DNA of 64,000 nucleotides from Paenibacillus sp. MSJ-34 (GTDB lineage Bacteria; Bacillota; Bacilli; Paenibacillales; Paenibacillaceae): positions 1-64,000 of the forward strand of contig NZ_JAHLPR010000014.1 in NCBI RefSeq assembly GCF_018918005.1. The letters run 5' to 3'. Made by a program: the position numbers and the translations under genes. Shown here piece by piece: positions 1 through 10,050 of the stretch (positions within the stretch are counted from its first letter, which is position 1; the number at the start of each line of letters is the position of its first letter). Under the pieces are notes generated by a model, which was not told the origin of the DNA, searched no databases, and saw only the letters and a program-made list of their open reading frames with translations.

Positions 1-47
1 TCGGGTTCTTTAGCATACGCATTTTTGAAAATTGCTTTCAAAAACAC
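1..47 (-). CDS. possible 5' end of a gene leaving the left edge
   Basis: An open minus-strand frame runs from about position 62 to the left edge. It reads K-I-I-D-V-N-V-F-L-K-A-I-F and has a possible GTG start at 47. The opening resembles the N-termini of enolase-superfamily sugar-acid dehydratases, which would suit the sugar-acid context. However, there is no clear ribosome site and only about 20 codons are visible. It follows the permease on the same strand, so it could be the last gene of that operon. Confidence 0.2.
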   Translation of the reverse strand, partial: MFLKAIFKNAYAKEP

Positions 48-122
48 GTTTACATCGATAATTTTAACTCAAGCACCCCAAATTGAGCCTCAATCGCCCG
101 GTTTATTCCGAGATCCTATTTT

Positions 123-1145
123 TTACAAATTACCGGCATGTTGAGCAGCTTGCGTCTGACTTTTAGCCACGGCTGTTTTTTCCTTTTCTTTCCTCATGAC
201 GATCATCCGCTGCAATGCCATGAAGAGAAAGAGGAGAAAACCGATTGCAATCTTCGTCCACCATGAACTAAGCGTTCCCTGGAACATAATGATCGTTTGA
301 ATGATTCCGGTGCAAAGCACGCCCAGCATCGGCCCGATGAAATAACCAAAACCTCCTGTAAGTAAGATCCCGCCGATAACGCAGGCAGCGATTGCGTCCA
401 TCTCCATGCCCATCAAATGGAGCGAATAGCCGGAAAGCGTATAAAACGTAAACACGATGCCTCCAAGAGCGGAGCAAAAACCGCATAACGTATAGACGAG
501 CACTGTCGTGCGCGCGACCGGGAGCCCCATCAGCACGGCGGATTTCTCGCTGCCTCCAAGCGCATACACCGCCCTTCCGAACGCGGTATACTTCCCGACG
601 AACAGCGCCAAGACGACGACGCATATCGCGATGACGACGCTGATCGAAATAAAATTGCCTCCCCCTAACCGAATTTTGTATTGCGAGATGAGGTTATAAG
701 TCGGATCTGTGATGACGATGCTTTCCGTACTGATTAAATAGCTGATGCCGCGCGCCAGAAACATGCCTGCGAGCGTAACGATCCAAGGGTGAAGCTTGAA
801 CCTGCTGATCAGGTAACCTTGGGATGCCCCGAACATAACGCCGATCGCCAGCGAGACGGCGATGACCGTGTAGGGATGGGCCCCTTGGTGGAAGAGCATT
901 CCCGACACCATCGTAATGAGCGCTACGACGGAAGCTACGGATAAATCGATGCCCCCCGATATGATGACGAAGGCCATCCCGGTCGCCACAATGATGAGAT
1001 ACGCATTATCGATAAACAGATTCAAAAATACTTGCATGGAAAAAAATCCGGTGTACCTAATGGAACCGACGGCGTATAAAAGAAATAGAAGCAATATAGT
1101 CGCCAAAACAATGATATTGTTATGATTGATACGCAACAGTTTCAT
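123..1145 (-). CDS. ribose-type (CUT2) sugar ABC transporter permease, YjfF-like
   Basis: A 340-residue integral membrane protein, normal length for the RbsC/YjfF family, with about eight to ten hydrophobic segments. The family signature ISGGIDLSVASV lies near residue 65. It would form the membrane channel with the permease encoded just upstream (1142-2152; 4-base overlap) and the ATPase before it, importing a sugar or sugar acid. The order ATPase-permease-permease matches the ytfR-ytfT-yjfF arrangement. No binding-protein gene is seen on the upstream side, so it may lie beyond the left edge. The exact substrate cannot be read from the sequence. Confidence 0.9.
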   Translation of the reverse strand: MKLLRINHNNIIVLATILLLFLLYAVGSIRYTGFFSMQVFLNLFIDNAYLIIVATGMAFVIISGGIDLSVASVVALITMVSGMLFHQGAHPYTVIAVSLAIGVMFGASQGYLISRFKLHPWIVTLAGMFLARGISYLISTESIVITDPTYNLISQYKIRLGGGNFISISVVIAICVVVLALFVGKYTAFGRAVYALGGSEKSAVLMGLPVARTTVLVYTLCGFCSALGGIVFTFYTLSGYSLHLMGMEMDAIAACVIGGILLTGGFGYFIGPMLGVLCTGIIQTIIMFQGTLSSWWTKIAIGFLLFLFMALQRMIVMRKEKEKTAVAKSQTQAAQHAGNL

Positions 1146-2152
1146 TCGGCGAGCACCTTCTTTCGAGTCGGAATGAGCATCTTGCGAAATACTTCAGATT
1201 GAATCAAGCACACAATAACGACCACGATCGCTTTCACGAGCAGAATGCTTTCCGCCGGAACTCCCAGCGAATAAATCGTCGTCGTAAGCGACTGAATAAA
1301 TATTGCTCCTACAACCGTGCCTCCCAGATAAAATCGGCCGCCCCGCATGGAGGTTCCGCCAATAACGACAGCAAGAATGGCATCGAGTTCATACCATAGC
1401 CCGGCGTTGTTCGCATCCGCGCTGCCAAGGTTCGCGCTTACGATCAATCCGGCGATCGCCGCGCACACCCCCGCAATCGAGTAGGCGATCATCAGAATGA
1501 GCCGCGGCTGGATGCCCGCGTAAGCGCTCGCCGTCTTGCTGCCGCCGGCCGCTTCCAGGAACAGTCCGAACGCGGTCTTCGTTTTCAGTACATATAACAG
1601 AAGGAAGACTCCAAGGGCAATGAACACCTGGAACGGCAAACCGAGCAAATACCCTTTTCCTATAAACGTATACGTCTTCTCCGTGGTGGCGATAATCTGC
1701 CCGTTCGTAATCAGTTGCGCAATTCCGCGCCCGACCGTAAGCAATATGAGCGTAGCCACCATCGGTTGAATTCCGAGCATCGTCACGAGCATTCCGTTCC
1801 ACAAGCCGCACAGCAATCCGGTTCCAACCGCTGCGAGCACAGCAACCCAGACGGGATATCCGCCAAGCAGGAAGATCGCCATTGCACCTGCAATCGCCAG
1901 AACGGAGCCTACGGATATATCGATGCCTTCTGCTGCGATAACAAGCGTCATCCCAAGGGCGATAATAATAAGCGGAGTACCGTTCTTCAAAATATCGATG
2001 AGATTGCCGTACAGATGCCCGTCATGAATCTCCAGCTTAAAAAAACCGGGAATGGCAATCAGGTTAAAAATAAGCAATACCGTTAAGGCAAGAATAGGCC
2101 ATATGATATGATGTTGTGAAAGTTTACGCGCCGATGCCGCTAGTCTCGCCAT
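1142..2152 (-). CDS. ribose-type (CUT2) sugar ABC transporter permease, YtfT-like
   Basis: A 336-residue multi-pass membrane protein of the RbsC family. It carries the conserved AAEGIDISVGSVLAI segment that corresponds to the ISGGIDLS signature of its neighbour. I chose the ATG at 2152 because GGAAGGAGCGG lies nine bases before it; the frame stays open to 2173. It overlaps the end of the ATPase gene by 29 bases and the next permease by 4, so the three genes are almost certainly translationally coupled. Two different permeases per system is the YtfT/YjfF pattern rather than the RbsC homodimer pattern. Confidence 0.9.
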   Translation of the reverse strand: MARLAASARKLSQHHIIWPILALTVLLIFNLIAIPGFFKLEIHDGHLYGNLIDILKNGTPLIIIALGMTLVIAAEGIDISVGSVLAIAGAMAIFLLGGYPVWVAVLAAVGTGLLCGLWNGMLVTMLGIQPMVATLILLTVGRGIAQLITNGQIIATTEKTYTFIGKGYLLGLPFQVFIALGVFLLLYVLKTKTAFGLFLEAAGGSKTASAYAGIQPRLILMIAYSIAGVCAAIAGLIVSANLGSADANNAGLWYELDAILAVVIGGTSMRGGRFYLGGTVVGAIFIQSLTTTIYSLGVPAESILLVKAIVVVIVCLIQSEVFRKMLIPTRKKVLAE

Positions 2153-3659
2153 GTTGTTCCGCTCCTTCCGCAATCATTTGCATGATCCGCTGTTCTGTCA
2201 TTTCCGATCCTTGCAGCTCTCCGATTTGATTCCGATCTCTAAGAACGATAACACGGTCGCAGCATTGCACCATCTCTTCCAATTCGGCCGAGATGAACAA
2301 AATGGAGATGCCGGAAGCCGCGAGCTCAAGAATGAGCTTTCTGATCTCCAGCTTGGAACCTACGTCGATGCCGCGGGTCGGTTCGTCCAATATGAGCAGT
2401 CTGGGCTGCGTCGTCAGCCAACGGGCCAGAATGACTTTCTGCTGGTTGCCGCCGCTTAAGTTTTCGATTTTTTGTTCCGTGCCGGGCGTCTTGATTTGCA
2501 ATAGATCGATATATTTTTGCGCGATTTCCTTCTGTTTTCGAACCGGAATAAAGGAGAACAGCCCTTGCCGGGCCTGCAAGGCGAGCACAATATTTTCCCG
2601 TATCGTCAGTTCCCCCACAATGCCCGCAATTTTCCGGTCTTCCGGGGTGAATCCAAGCCCTTGTTGTACCGCTTTCTGGGGATACATCGAGGAAATCATA
2701 TCGTTATCGATCGTCAGCACCCCGCTATCGGCTTTATCGATGCCGAAGATAAGCTTGGCGATCTCCGTTCTTCCCGACCCTAGCAGCCCGGCTAATCCCA
2801 GCACTTCTCCTTTATGAACGCTAAGGTTCACCGATTCCATGCTTCCTTTCTTCCCAAGATCCGTTGTATGGAGGAATACTTCACCCTTGTTGCCGTCATC
2901 CTTCTTATCGCCGATATGATCATCCGGATTCCACTCTTTGCCGATCATGCGGGAAACGAGTTCGGTTCTCGGCAGCTCGCTCGTCTCATACTCGCCCACA
3001 AGCTCTCCGTTACGCAGCACCGTAATCCTATCCGTAATCTCATATACTTGGTCAAGAAAATGGGTGACGAATATAATCCCCATCCCTTCGTCCCGCAATT
3101 TACGCATGACGGCAAACAATTGCCTGACTTCATTCGTATCCAAACTGGATGTAGGTTCATCCAGAATAAGAACGCCGCTCGAAATATCGACGGCTCTGGC
3201 GATTGCCACCATTTGCTGTACGGCGACCGAATAATGCGACAAAGGCTCCGTAACGTCCACATGCAGTTCGAGCCGAGCAAGCAATTGTTCGCTGCGCCGA
3301 TTCATCGCTGCCCAATCTATGAATCCTCTCTTTCGCGGATAACGGCCGATAAATATATTTTCCGCCACGGTCAAATTCGGACACAGATTGACTTCCTGAT
3401 ACACAGTGCTGATGCCAATCTGTTGAGCTTCCTCCGGGGATCTAGGGGCGATTGGCTTGCCGTTCAACGTCGTTTCGCCCGATTCCCGCTTATAGACGCC
3501 GGTCAATACTTTGATCAATGTCGATTTTCCGGCTCCGTTCTCGCCCATTAAGGCGTGAATTTCCCCTTTGCGCAAATTAAAATCGACATTGGACAACGCT
3601 TGGACGCCAGGGAACGATTTGGAAATGGCTCTCATCTGCAAAATATAGTCAGCGTTCAT
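2124..3659 (-). CDS. CUT2 sugar ABC transporter ATP-binding protein (two ABC domains)
   Basis: A 511-residue duplicated ATPase of the RbsA/MglA/YtfR family. The first Walker A, GENGAGKST, is at residues 39-47. The signature loop LSGGNQQKVILARW and Walker B LLILDEPTRGID belong to the second half, whose own P-loop is degenerate (LLGSGRTEI), as is normal for this family. The ATG at 3659 has AGAGGTG six bases upstream. It is the first gene of the three-gene transporter operon. No binding-protein gene lies upstream: the next gene is kduD, behind its own terminator. Confidence 0.93.
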   Translation of the reverse strand: MNADYILQMRAISKSFPGVQALSNVDFNLRKGEIHALMGENGAGKSTLIKVLTGVYKRESGETTLNGKPIAPRSPEEAQQIGISTVYQEVNLCPNLTVAENIFIGRYPRKRGFIDWAAMNRRSEQLLARLELHVDVTEPLSHYSVAVQQMVAIARAVDISSGVLILDEPTSSLDTNEVRQLFAVMRKLRDEGMGIIFVTHFLDQVYEITDRITVLRNGELVGEYETSELPRTELVSRMIGKEWNPDDHIGDKKDDGNKGEVFLHTTDLGKKGSMESVNLSVHKGEVLGLAGLLGSGRTEIAKLIFGIDKADSGVLTIDNDMISSMYPQKAVQQGLGFTPEDRKIAGIVGELTIRENIVLALQARQGLFSFIPVRKQKEIAQKYIDLLQIKTPGTEQKIENLSGGNQQKVILARWLTTQPRLLILDEPTRGIDVGSKLEIRKLILELAASGISILFISAELEEMVQCCDRVIVLRDRNQIGELQGSEMTEQRIMQMIAEGAEQHGETSGIGA

Positions 3660-3944
3660 TCGTTCACCTCTTTATCAAATTCATCAATCTTAATTGTAGA
3701 AAAGAGAGGTGAGCGATGTATTTACAATAAACCGTCTTTTTTTCAGCAATTCGGACATTTCCGTAGAAAATAGGATGCATTGATATGCTATGCGATGGAT
3801 GAGGGGGTTGGGGGAGGAATGAGGAAAACGTCTAGCGGAGGCGTCCATAGCGGGCAGCCGATTTCAAACGTTCGCCCTTTACAGGCGCAGCCTTATCCGG
3901 CAGAGATGGGCCTGCCGCGTCGGGCAGCCTCCCCTTATCGACGC
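3660..3944. other. gene-free leader of the transporter operon
   Basis: About 285 bases between the ATPase start and the kdu terminator. The stretch should hold the promoter of the transporter operon, and a TACAAT -10-like box is visible on the minus strand near 3695. I could not pair it with a convincing -35. No gene is supported here; the short plus-strand frame across it has no ribosome site or recognisable content. Confidence 0.4.
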
Positions 3945-3974
3945 AAAAAAGCGCAGACGCTATTTGCGCTGCGC
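3945..3974 (-). terminator. rho-independent terminator of the kduI-deoR-kduD operon
   Basis: GCGCAG and CTGCGC arms flank a short loop. On the minus strand the stem is followed by TTTTTTGCG, placing it 17 bases past the kduD stop codon. Confidence 0.8.
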
Positions 3975-3990
3975 ATAATCGACGACCGTA

Positions 3991-4746
3991 TTACCGGTTC
4001 ATCCAACCGCCGTCGACACATAATACATGCCCGTTCATATAATCGGAGGCTTGAGACGCGAGGAAAACGACCGGACCGGCCAAATCTTCCGGCGTGCCCC
4101 ATCGTCCCGCCGGAATCCGCTCCAAAATTTGTTTCTGGCGGACTTCGTCTTCGCGAAGTTGTTTTGTATTATCCGTCGCCATGTAACCTGGGGCGATCGC
4201 GTTTACGTTGATTCCTTTGCTCGCCCATTCGTTGGCGAAAATTTTGGTCAAGCCGGCAACCCCGTGCTTGCTTGCCGTATACCCGGGCACATTAATACCG
4301 CCTTGGAACGACAGCATGGAGGCGATGTTAATAATTTTGCCCGACCCTTGCTTGATCATTTCCTTGCCTGCCAACTGGCACAGGAAATAGACAGAGTTCA
4401 AGTTCAGATTAATCACATCGTGCCAGTCCTGCGCCGAATGCTCGGCGGACGGCGTGCGGCGGATGATGCCGGCATTGTTGACGAGAATGTCGATTTGGCC
4501 GAATACATCAAGCATTTCCCGCATCACGCCAGGCAAAACGTTCTCATCGCCTAAATTCGCATTGATTACATGAACCTTGCGGCCCATCGCTTCCAATTCC
4601 GATTTGGCCGCAGCGCCGGTATCCCGGAACGTGACCAGGCAAATATCGGCCCCCGCTTCGGCCAATCCTTTTGCCATCCCGAATCCCAATCCTACGCCTC
4701 CGCCGGTAACTAATGCGGTTTTACCCGTTAAATCGAACAAGCCCAT
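3991..4746 (-). CDS. kduD: 2-deoxy-D-gluconate 3-dehydrogenase / 2-keto-3-deoxygluconate oxidoreductase
   Basis: A 251-residue short-chain dehydrogenase in the usual KduD size range. Visible are the cofactor loop TGGGVGLGFGMA, the NNAGII motif and the catalytic YTASK. Known role: with KduI it converts 5-keto-4-deoxyuronate, released from unsaturated oligouronides, to 2-keto-3-deoxygluconate in the cytoplasm. AGGAGAGG sits seven bases before the ATG. It is third in the operon kduI-deoR-kduD and is followed by a clear terminator. The pairing with KduI makes the specific assignment much safer than for an isolated SDR. Confidence 0.9.
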   Translation of the reverse strand: MGLFDLTGKTALVTGGGVGLGFGMAKGLAEAGADICLVTFRDTGAAAKSELEAMGRKVHVINANLGDENVLPGVMREMLDVFGQIDILVNNAGIIRRTPSAEHSAQDWHDVINLNLNSVYFLCQLAGKEMIKQGSGKIINIASMLSFQGGINVPGYTASKHGVAGLTKIFANEWASKGINVNAIAPGYMATDNTKQLREDEVRQKQILERIPAGRWGTPEDLAGPVVFLASQASDYMNGHVLCVDGGWMNR

Positions 4747-4760
4747 GTTTCGCCTCTCCT

Positions 4761-5522
4761 TTACGTTAGTTGCGTTTCGATCGTCATCCCGAGCGCGGCA
4801 TATTGCTTGCGTATCTCTTCGCTCAGTCCGCTATCCGTAATGAACGTGCCGATTTCCGAGACCGACGCGAACGTCATTAAAGCGTATTTGCCGAATTTGG
4901 TATGATCGGCCACGCAATACACATCTGTCGCCTGCCGGATCATCGCCTGCTTCATCTCCGTCGCCGTGCTCGTATAGGTCGTCAATCCGTACTCCGGATG
5001 AATAGCCGTCGCCGAGATAAACGCTTTGGCAATGTTCAATTGCGCGACGACCTGGACCGCGTCCTGGCCGATCAGCAAGTTCCGTTCGCGCACGCCGCCC
5101 GGAACGACGAGACGGATGCGATCTTTATAAGCCAATTCCGAAATGATGAAAATATCGTTCGCAATCACCGTAAGCGGCTGATTAGGCAGCAGCTTGGCGA
5201 TTTCGAGCGTCGTGCTTCCGCCGTCGAGGGCGATAATGTCCCCTTCGGCGATATGCGTCAGCGCCTGTTTTGCCGCCTGGGTCTTCTCCTTCACATTCTT
5301 CACGTTCGGCGTTTTGACGGGCAGCAAACCGAAATCGTCCTCGTCGGCCAGAACCGCTCCGCCCCGCACCCGTACGAGCAACCCCTTCTCCTCGAGTTTC
5401 TCCAGATCCTCGCGGATCGTTTTCCCCGTTACTTGGAGCCGTTCGCTCAATTCGGATACGGTTACGGATCGTTCCTGCAGTAAGAGGGACATAATTTTTT
5501 CGTGGCGCTTGACTGTCGTCAT
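4761..5522 (-). CDS. DeoR-family repressor of the kdu operon
   Basis: A 253-residue regulator. The N-terminal DeoR helix-turn-helix (about residues 3-58) contains VSELSERLQVTGKTIREDL and ends in the family's RVRGGAVL. The C-terminal half is the DeoR-type sugar-phosphate sensor domain, with GGSTTLEIAKLL. It lies between kduI and kduD on the same strand, so it probably controls its own operon. Four GTTCA repeats one helical turn apart in the kduI promoter are the likely operator. The inducer is inferred to be a deoxy-keto-uronate intermediate or its phosphorylated product. Confidence 0.88.
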   Translation of the reverse strand: MTTVKRHEKIMSLLLQERSVTVSELSERLQVTGKTIREDLEKLEEKGLLVRVRGGAVLADEDDFGLLPVKTPNVKNVKEKTQAAKQALTHIAEGDIIALDGGSTTLEIAKLLPNQPLTVIANDIFIISELAYKDRIRLVVPGGVRERNLLIGQDAVQVVAQLNIAKAFISATAIHPEYGLTTYTSTATEMKQAMIRQATDVYCVADHTKFGKYALMTFASVSEIGTFITDSGLSEEIRKQYAALGMTIETQLT

Positions 5523-5526
5523 AAAC

Positions 5527-6369
5527 TTATTTCAACTCCTGCATTGCAACGGCGTCCATATCTTCGAACGTTTGGTTTTCGCCGGCCATGCCCCAAATGA
5601 AAGTATAATTGCTCGTGCCTACGCCGCTATGAATCGACCAGCTAGGCGAGATGATCGCTTGCTCGTTGCGAACCACCAAGTGACGGGTTTCCGTCGGTTC
5701 GCCCATAAAGTGGAAAACAACGCCGTCTTCCGGCATATCGAAATACAAGTAAACTTCGGAACGGCGATTATGCGTATGGCAAGGCATCGTATTCCACATA
5801 TTTCCCGGCTTCAGCAGCGTCATGCCCATGACAAGCTGGCAGCTTTGAATGCCGCCCGTGTGGATATACTTGTAGATGGTGCGTTCGTTCGAGTTCGTAA
5901 TGCTTCCCAGATGGTTCGGCGTCGCTTCGCTAATCGGCATTTTCACGGTCGGATACGTCTTGTGCGCAGGCGTCGAGTTGAAATAGAAGCGTGCCGGCTG
6001 CTGCGGATTCTCGCTTTTGAACACAACTTCCTTCGCGCCGAGTCCGATGTAGATGCAGTCCTTCGTTTCCAAGCCGTACTCTTCGCCGTCTACGACGACC
6101 GTACCTTTCGGGCCGATATTGATGATGCCGATTTCGCGGCGCTCGAGGAAATAGTCGGAGCCCATTTCCTTTTTGTCCGCTTCCAGCTTAATCGCTTCCG
6201 CTCCCGGTACGACACCGCCGGTAATGATACGGTCCACATGGCTGTATACCATATTCAATTTGCCTGTTTCGAACAAGTTTTGGATCAAGTACTCGTTTCT
6301 CAGTTGCTCCGTGTCATATTGCTTCGTCGCTTGCGGATTGGTAGCATAGCGGATTTCCATTTGACTCAT
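5527..6369 (-). CDS. kduI: 5-dehydro-4-deoxy-D-glucuronate isomerase
   Basis: A 280-residue cupin-fold isomerase, same length as characterised KduI. The Zn-binding pattern is visible as CHTHNRRSEVYLYF (two His and one Glu) and a later SWSIHSGVG that supplies the last His. Known reaction: 5-keto-4-deoxyuronate to 2,5-diketo-3-deoxygluconate. It is the first gene of the operon and starts at an ATG preceded by GGGAGG. Its substrate would be produced by the GH88 enzymes encoded at 14.6 and 56.7 kb. Recognition is confident. Confidence 0.94.
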   Translation of the reverse strand: MSQMEIRYATNPQATKQYDTEQLRNEYLIQNLFETGKLNMVYSHVDRIITGGVVPGAEAIKLEADKKEMGSDYFLERREIGIINIGPKGTVVVDGEEYGLETKDCIYIGLGAKEVVFKSENPQQPARFYFNSTPAHKTYPTVKMPISEATPNHLGSITNSNERTIYKYIHTGGIQSCQLVMGMTLLKPGNMWNTMPCHTHNRRSEVYLYFDMPEDGVVFHFMGEPTETRHLVVRNEQAIISPSWSIHSGVGTSNYTFIWGMAGENQTFEDMDAVAMQELK

Positions 6370-6408
6370 GTGTATAAACCTCCCATGTCATTGTTTACTG
6401 TACCCCCA

Positions 6409-6456
6409 CTATAACATAAATGTTCACTTAGGTTCAATACGTTCAAAAAAGTTCAC
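6409..6456 (-). promoter_or_regulatory. kduI promoter with four DeoR-type operator repeats
   Basis: On the minus strand a TTGAAC -35 (6432-6437) and a TATAGT -10 (6409-6414) are separated by 17 bp. GTTCA (plus-strand reading) recurs at 6422, 6432, 6441 and 6451, about 10 bp apart, and covers the -35. Helically phased direct repeats are typical of DeoR-family operators. Confidence 0.7.
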
Positions 6457-6479
6457 AAATGTTTAATTTATTTCAAAAT

Positions 6480-6651
6480 GGTACCTTCTAATAAAAAACC
6501 GGCCGGCAACCTTCATACGGTTTCCGGCCGAGACAGACGATACGATGATGATGATATAGGTGCGAGAAACGGGCACCGTTCGATTGAGGGTGCAATGAAT
6601 GAATCGATTAAAAGTAAGCTCGGGCTTGCATTCGTACTGCTCTCCGCCGTA
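6480..6651. other. gene-free stretch between kduI promoter and repeat element
   Basis: No gene is supported here. A plus-strand frame spans it but has no ribosome site, no recognisable content, and runs into a repeat element and then into the nitroreductase on the other strand. Confidence 0.5.
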
Positions 6652-6841
6652 CTCTCCATTGGAATTCATCCAATAAAAACGGCCGAATTCGTGGCACGAG
6701 ACGGGGTTCTAATGGAAATCATCCAACAGATTCCTCGATTTTCGCTCATTTACCCGCAATATCGAAAAATCCATTGGACAGAATCCAATGGAAGCTGGAA
6801 AACGGCGTCTAAACGGGTAATCCATTGGACAAAATCCAATA
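6652..6841. repeat. four-hairpin intergenic element, TTGGA/TCCAA family (copy 1)
   Basis: Four short inverted repeats of the form ATTGGA-N5-TCCAAT are centred at about 6666, 6719, 6781 and 6832 (spacings 53, 62, 51). The third is the best, with 8-bp arms CCATTGGA/TCCAATGG around five bases. The second is degenerate. A second copy with matching spacings lies at 20541-20730. The last hairpin abuts the nitroreductase stop codon. Confidence 0.85.
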
Positions 6842-6845
6842 GCCG

Positions 6846-7430
6846 TTATTTATCCTGCTCGATCCAGACCGTTTTCTCGGCATACGGAACGCGCGCCGCC
6901 TTCCCTTTCGGCTCGTCCTGCGGATAGCCGACATAGACGAGCCCGACCAAAGCGTCCTTGTCATCCAATTCGAAGGCCCGCTTCATGATCGGATGGTACA
7001 TCGGGCTTCCCGAACGCCAGATGGCGCCGAGCCCAAGCGCATGGGCGGTCAGCAGCATGTTCTGCACGGCGGCGTGGGCCGCGGCCAACTCCTCGATCCG
7101 CTCGACATTCGGTGCCGTCGACGGAGTCGCGGCAACCGCGATCACGACAGGCGCGCGGAACGCCTTCGCTTCCTGCTTGCGCAGCAGTTCCCGATTCGCC
7201 GGATCGTCACGATCCCCGTTCAACGACTCCTTCGCGATTTCCGCATAGGCGCGTCCCAACCGTTTGCGTCCCTCCCCCGTCATGACGATAAAACGCCACG
7301 GCTCGGTACAATGATGGCTCGGAGCCCATATTGCGGCCTCCAGCAGCTTCTCGATCATCGCTTTATCTACGTCGTCCGGCTTGACTTTGCCTACGCTTCT
7401 TCGTCCCCGGATCGCTTCTTCCAATTGCAT
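6846..7430 (-). CDS. nitroreductase-family FMN oxidoreductase
   Basis: A 194-residue protein of the nitroreductase fold. It opens EEAIRGRRSVGKVKPDDV and has the SHHCTEPWRFIV FMN-binding segment and the late GAIWRSGSPM segment. The frame is open to 7508, but the ATG at 7430 has CAGGAGGT seven bases upstream and matches where family members begin. It stands alone on the minus strand. A perfect Fur box lies about 115 bases upstream, suggesting iron-dependent expression. A role in flavin or ferric-chelate reduction would fit but is inference; the natural substrate is unknown. Confidence 0.88.
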   Translation of the reverse strand: MQLEEAIRGRRSVGKVKPDDVDKAMIEKLLEAAIWAPSHHCTEPWRFIVMTGEGRKRLGRAYAEIAKESLNGDRDDPANRELLRKQEAKAFRAPVVIAVAATPSTAPNVERIEELAAAHAAVQNMLLTAHALGLGAIWRSGSPMYHPIMKRAFELDDKDALVGLVYVGYPQDEPKGKAARVPYAEKTVWIEQDK

Positions 7431-7485
7431 GACGCATACCTCCTGTTGTCCCGTCGTCGGCATTCGGCCGGCGTACGGTCGACGT

Positions 7486-7500
7486 TCGAACAATGTTCGA
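7486..7500. promoter_or_regulatory. perfect inverted repeat in the nitroreductase leader
   Basis: TCGAAC-AAT-GTTCGA, a 6-3-6 palindrome, lies between the Fur box and the chosen start codon. It could be a second operator or a leader hairpin; nothing decides between these. Confidence 0.4.
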
Positions 7501-7544
7501 TTCAACATATGATGGACCGATCACGTTCATGATCTTTTTCTCAG

Positions 7545-7559
7545 TGATAATGATTATCA
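7545..7559. promoter_or_regulatory. Fur box (perfect 7-1-7)
   Basis: TGATAAT-G-ATTATCA equals the Bacillus Fur 7-1-7 consensus exactly and differs from the PerR (TTATAAT) and Zur (TCGTAAT) versions. The only gene start in range is the nitroreductase on the minus strand. Confidence 0.85.
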
Positions 7560-7605
7560 ATTACATATAACGTATTATAGAGGCGTGAACGTAAAATAGC
7601 AACAA

Positions 7606-7655
7606 CGAAAAGCCGCCGAGAAGGAAATTATATTCCTCCCCAGCGGCTTGAAGTA
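7606..7655 (-). terminator. rho-independent terminator of the MFS gene
   Basis: AAGCCGC and GCGGCTT arms, with inner GAGAAGGAA/TTCCTC pairing, form a long stem just past the MFS stop codon. TTTTCGTT follows on the minus strand. Confidence 0.75.
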
Positions 7656-7667
7656 CAGCGTTCAATA

Positions 7668-9323
<1,656 letters not shown>

Positions 9324-9989
9324 TTATGTCTGCAGTTGCGCCCGGTTCGTCAATTGCGCGTATGGTGACTCGATTCGGCCGATTTCGTCGCTAATCGCCT
9401 TCATTTTCTCATCCAGCTTCACCGTCATATCCGCCGCGTCGCGCAGCTCCCGTTTCAGCCTGTCGGGAATATCTCTATTGTATTTGTAAAATATTTTGTG
9501 CTCGAGACTAGCCCAGAAATCCATGCCCATCGTCCGCAGCTGAATTTCCGCATATACTTGCTTCGTCTCCGAAGCCAGCGTTACCGGAATTTGAACGATA
9601 AGATGCAAGCTTTGGTATCCGTTCGGTTTCGGGTTGCGGATATAATCTTTGCATTCGACGATTTTCAAATCTTGCCGCTTCCGGAGCAGCTCGTACAAAT
9701 CGTAAATATCGCTGACGAAAGAACAGATGATGCGGATGCCGACAATATCGAACAAATCGTTGGTTACCGATTGAAACGTGACGGGAAGCCCCTTGCGTTC
9801 CAATTTATTCAGGATGCTTTCGGGCGATTTCAGCCTCGATTTAATATGCTCGATCGGATTGTAATCGTACAATGCGGCCGCTTCTTGATTGATGTGATTT
9901 ATCATTATCGTTAACTTATCGAGAGCGAATTTATACGGGATAATAAACGCTTTCCATTGATTGGCATCGGTTAGCCTAATTTCGATCAT
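9324..9989 (-). CDS. small alarmone synthetase, RelA/SpoT domain only (RelQ/YjbM-like)
   Basis: A 221-residue protein containing only a (p)ppGpp synthetase domain, with no HD hydrolase or TGS/ACT regions. Family motifs are visible: RLKSPES, DIVGIRIICSF, NPKPNGYQSLH (G-loop to substrate pocket) and EIQLRT. Length and layout match the small alarmone synthetases of Bacillus. A strong promoter (TTGACT-17-TATAAT) precedes it and overlaps a TetR-type operator. It is apparently the first gene of an operon with the MFS exporter, an unusual partner for an alarmone enzyme. The start at 9989 has AAAAGGAG upstream. Confidence 0.88.
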   Translation of the reverse strand: MIEIRLTDANQWKAFIIPYKFALDKLTIMINHINQEAAALYDYNPIEHIKSRLKSPESILNKLERKGLPVTFQSVTNDLFDIVGIRIICSFVSDIYDLYELLRKRQDLKIVECKDYIRNPKPNGYQSLHLIVQIPVTLASETKQVYAEIQLRTMGMDFWASLEHKIFYKYNRDIPDRLKRELRDAADMTVKLDEKMKAISDEIGRIESPYAQLTNRAQLQT

Positions 9990-10050
9990 TTCTTTGCTCC
10001 TTTTTACAATGGGGTGACTGAATCGCTTGATAAAACTGCACGGTCAGTTT

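Noticed and set aside
45-58. Possible CcpA (cre) site near the left edge
   Set aside because: TGTAAACGTGTTTT departs from the consensus in the right half, and the gene context at the edge is unclear.
5194-6414. 406-codon plus-strand open frame
   Set aside because: Antisense to deoR and kduI, which are both confidently identified; no ribosome site.
6478-6927. Possible 149-residue plus-strand protein
   Set aside because: It spans a repeat element and the antisense of the nitroreductase end, with no ribosome site or family resemblance.
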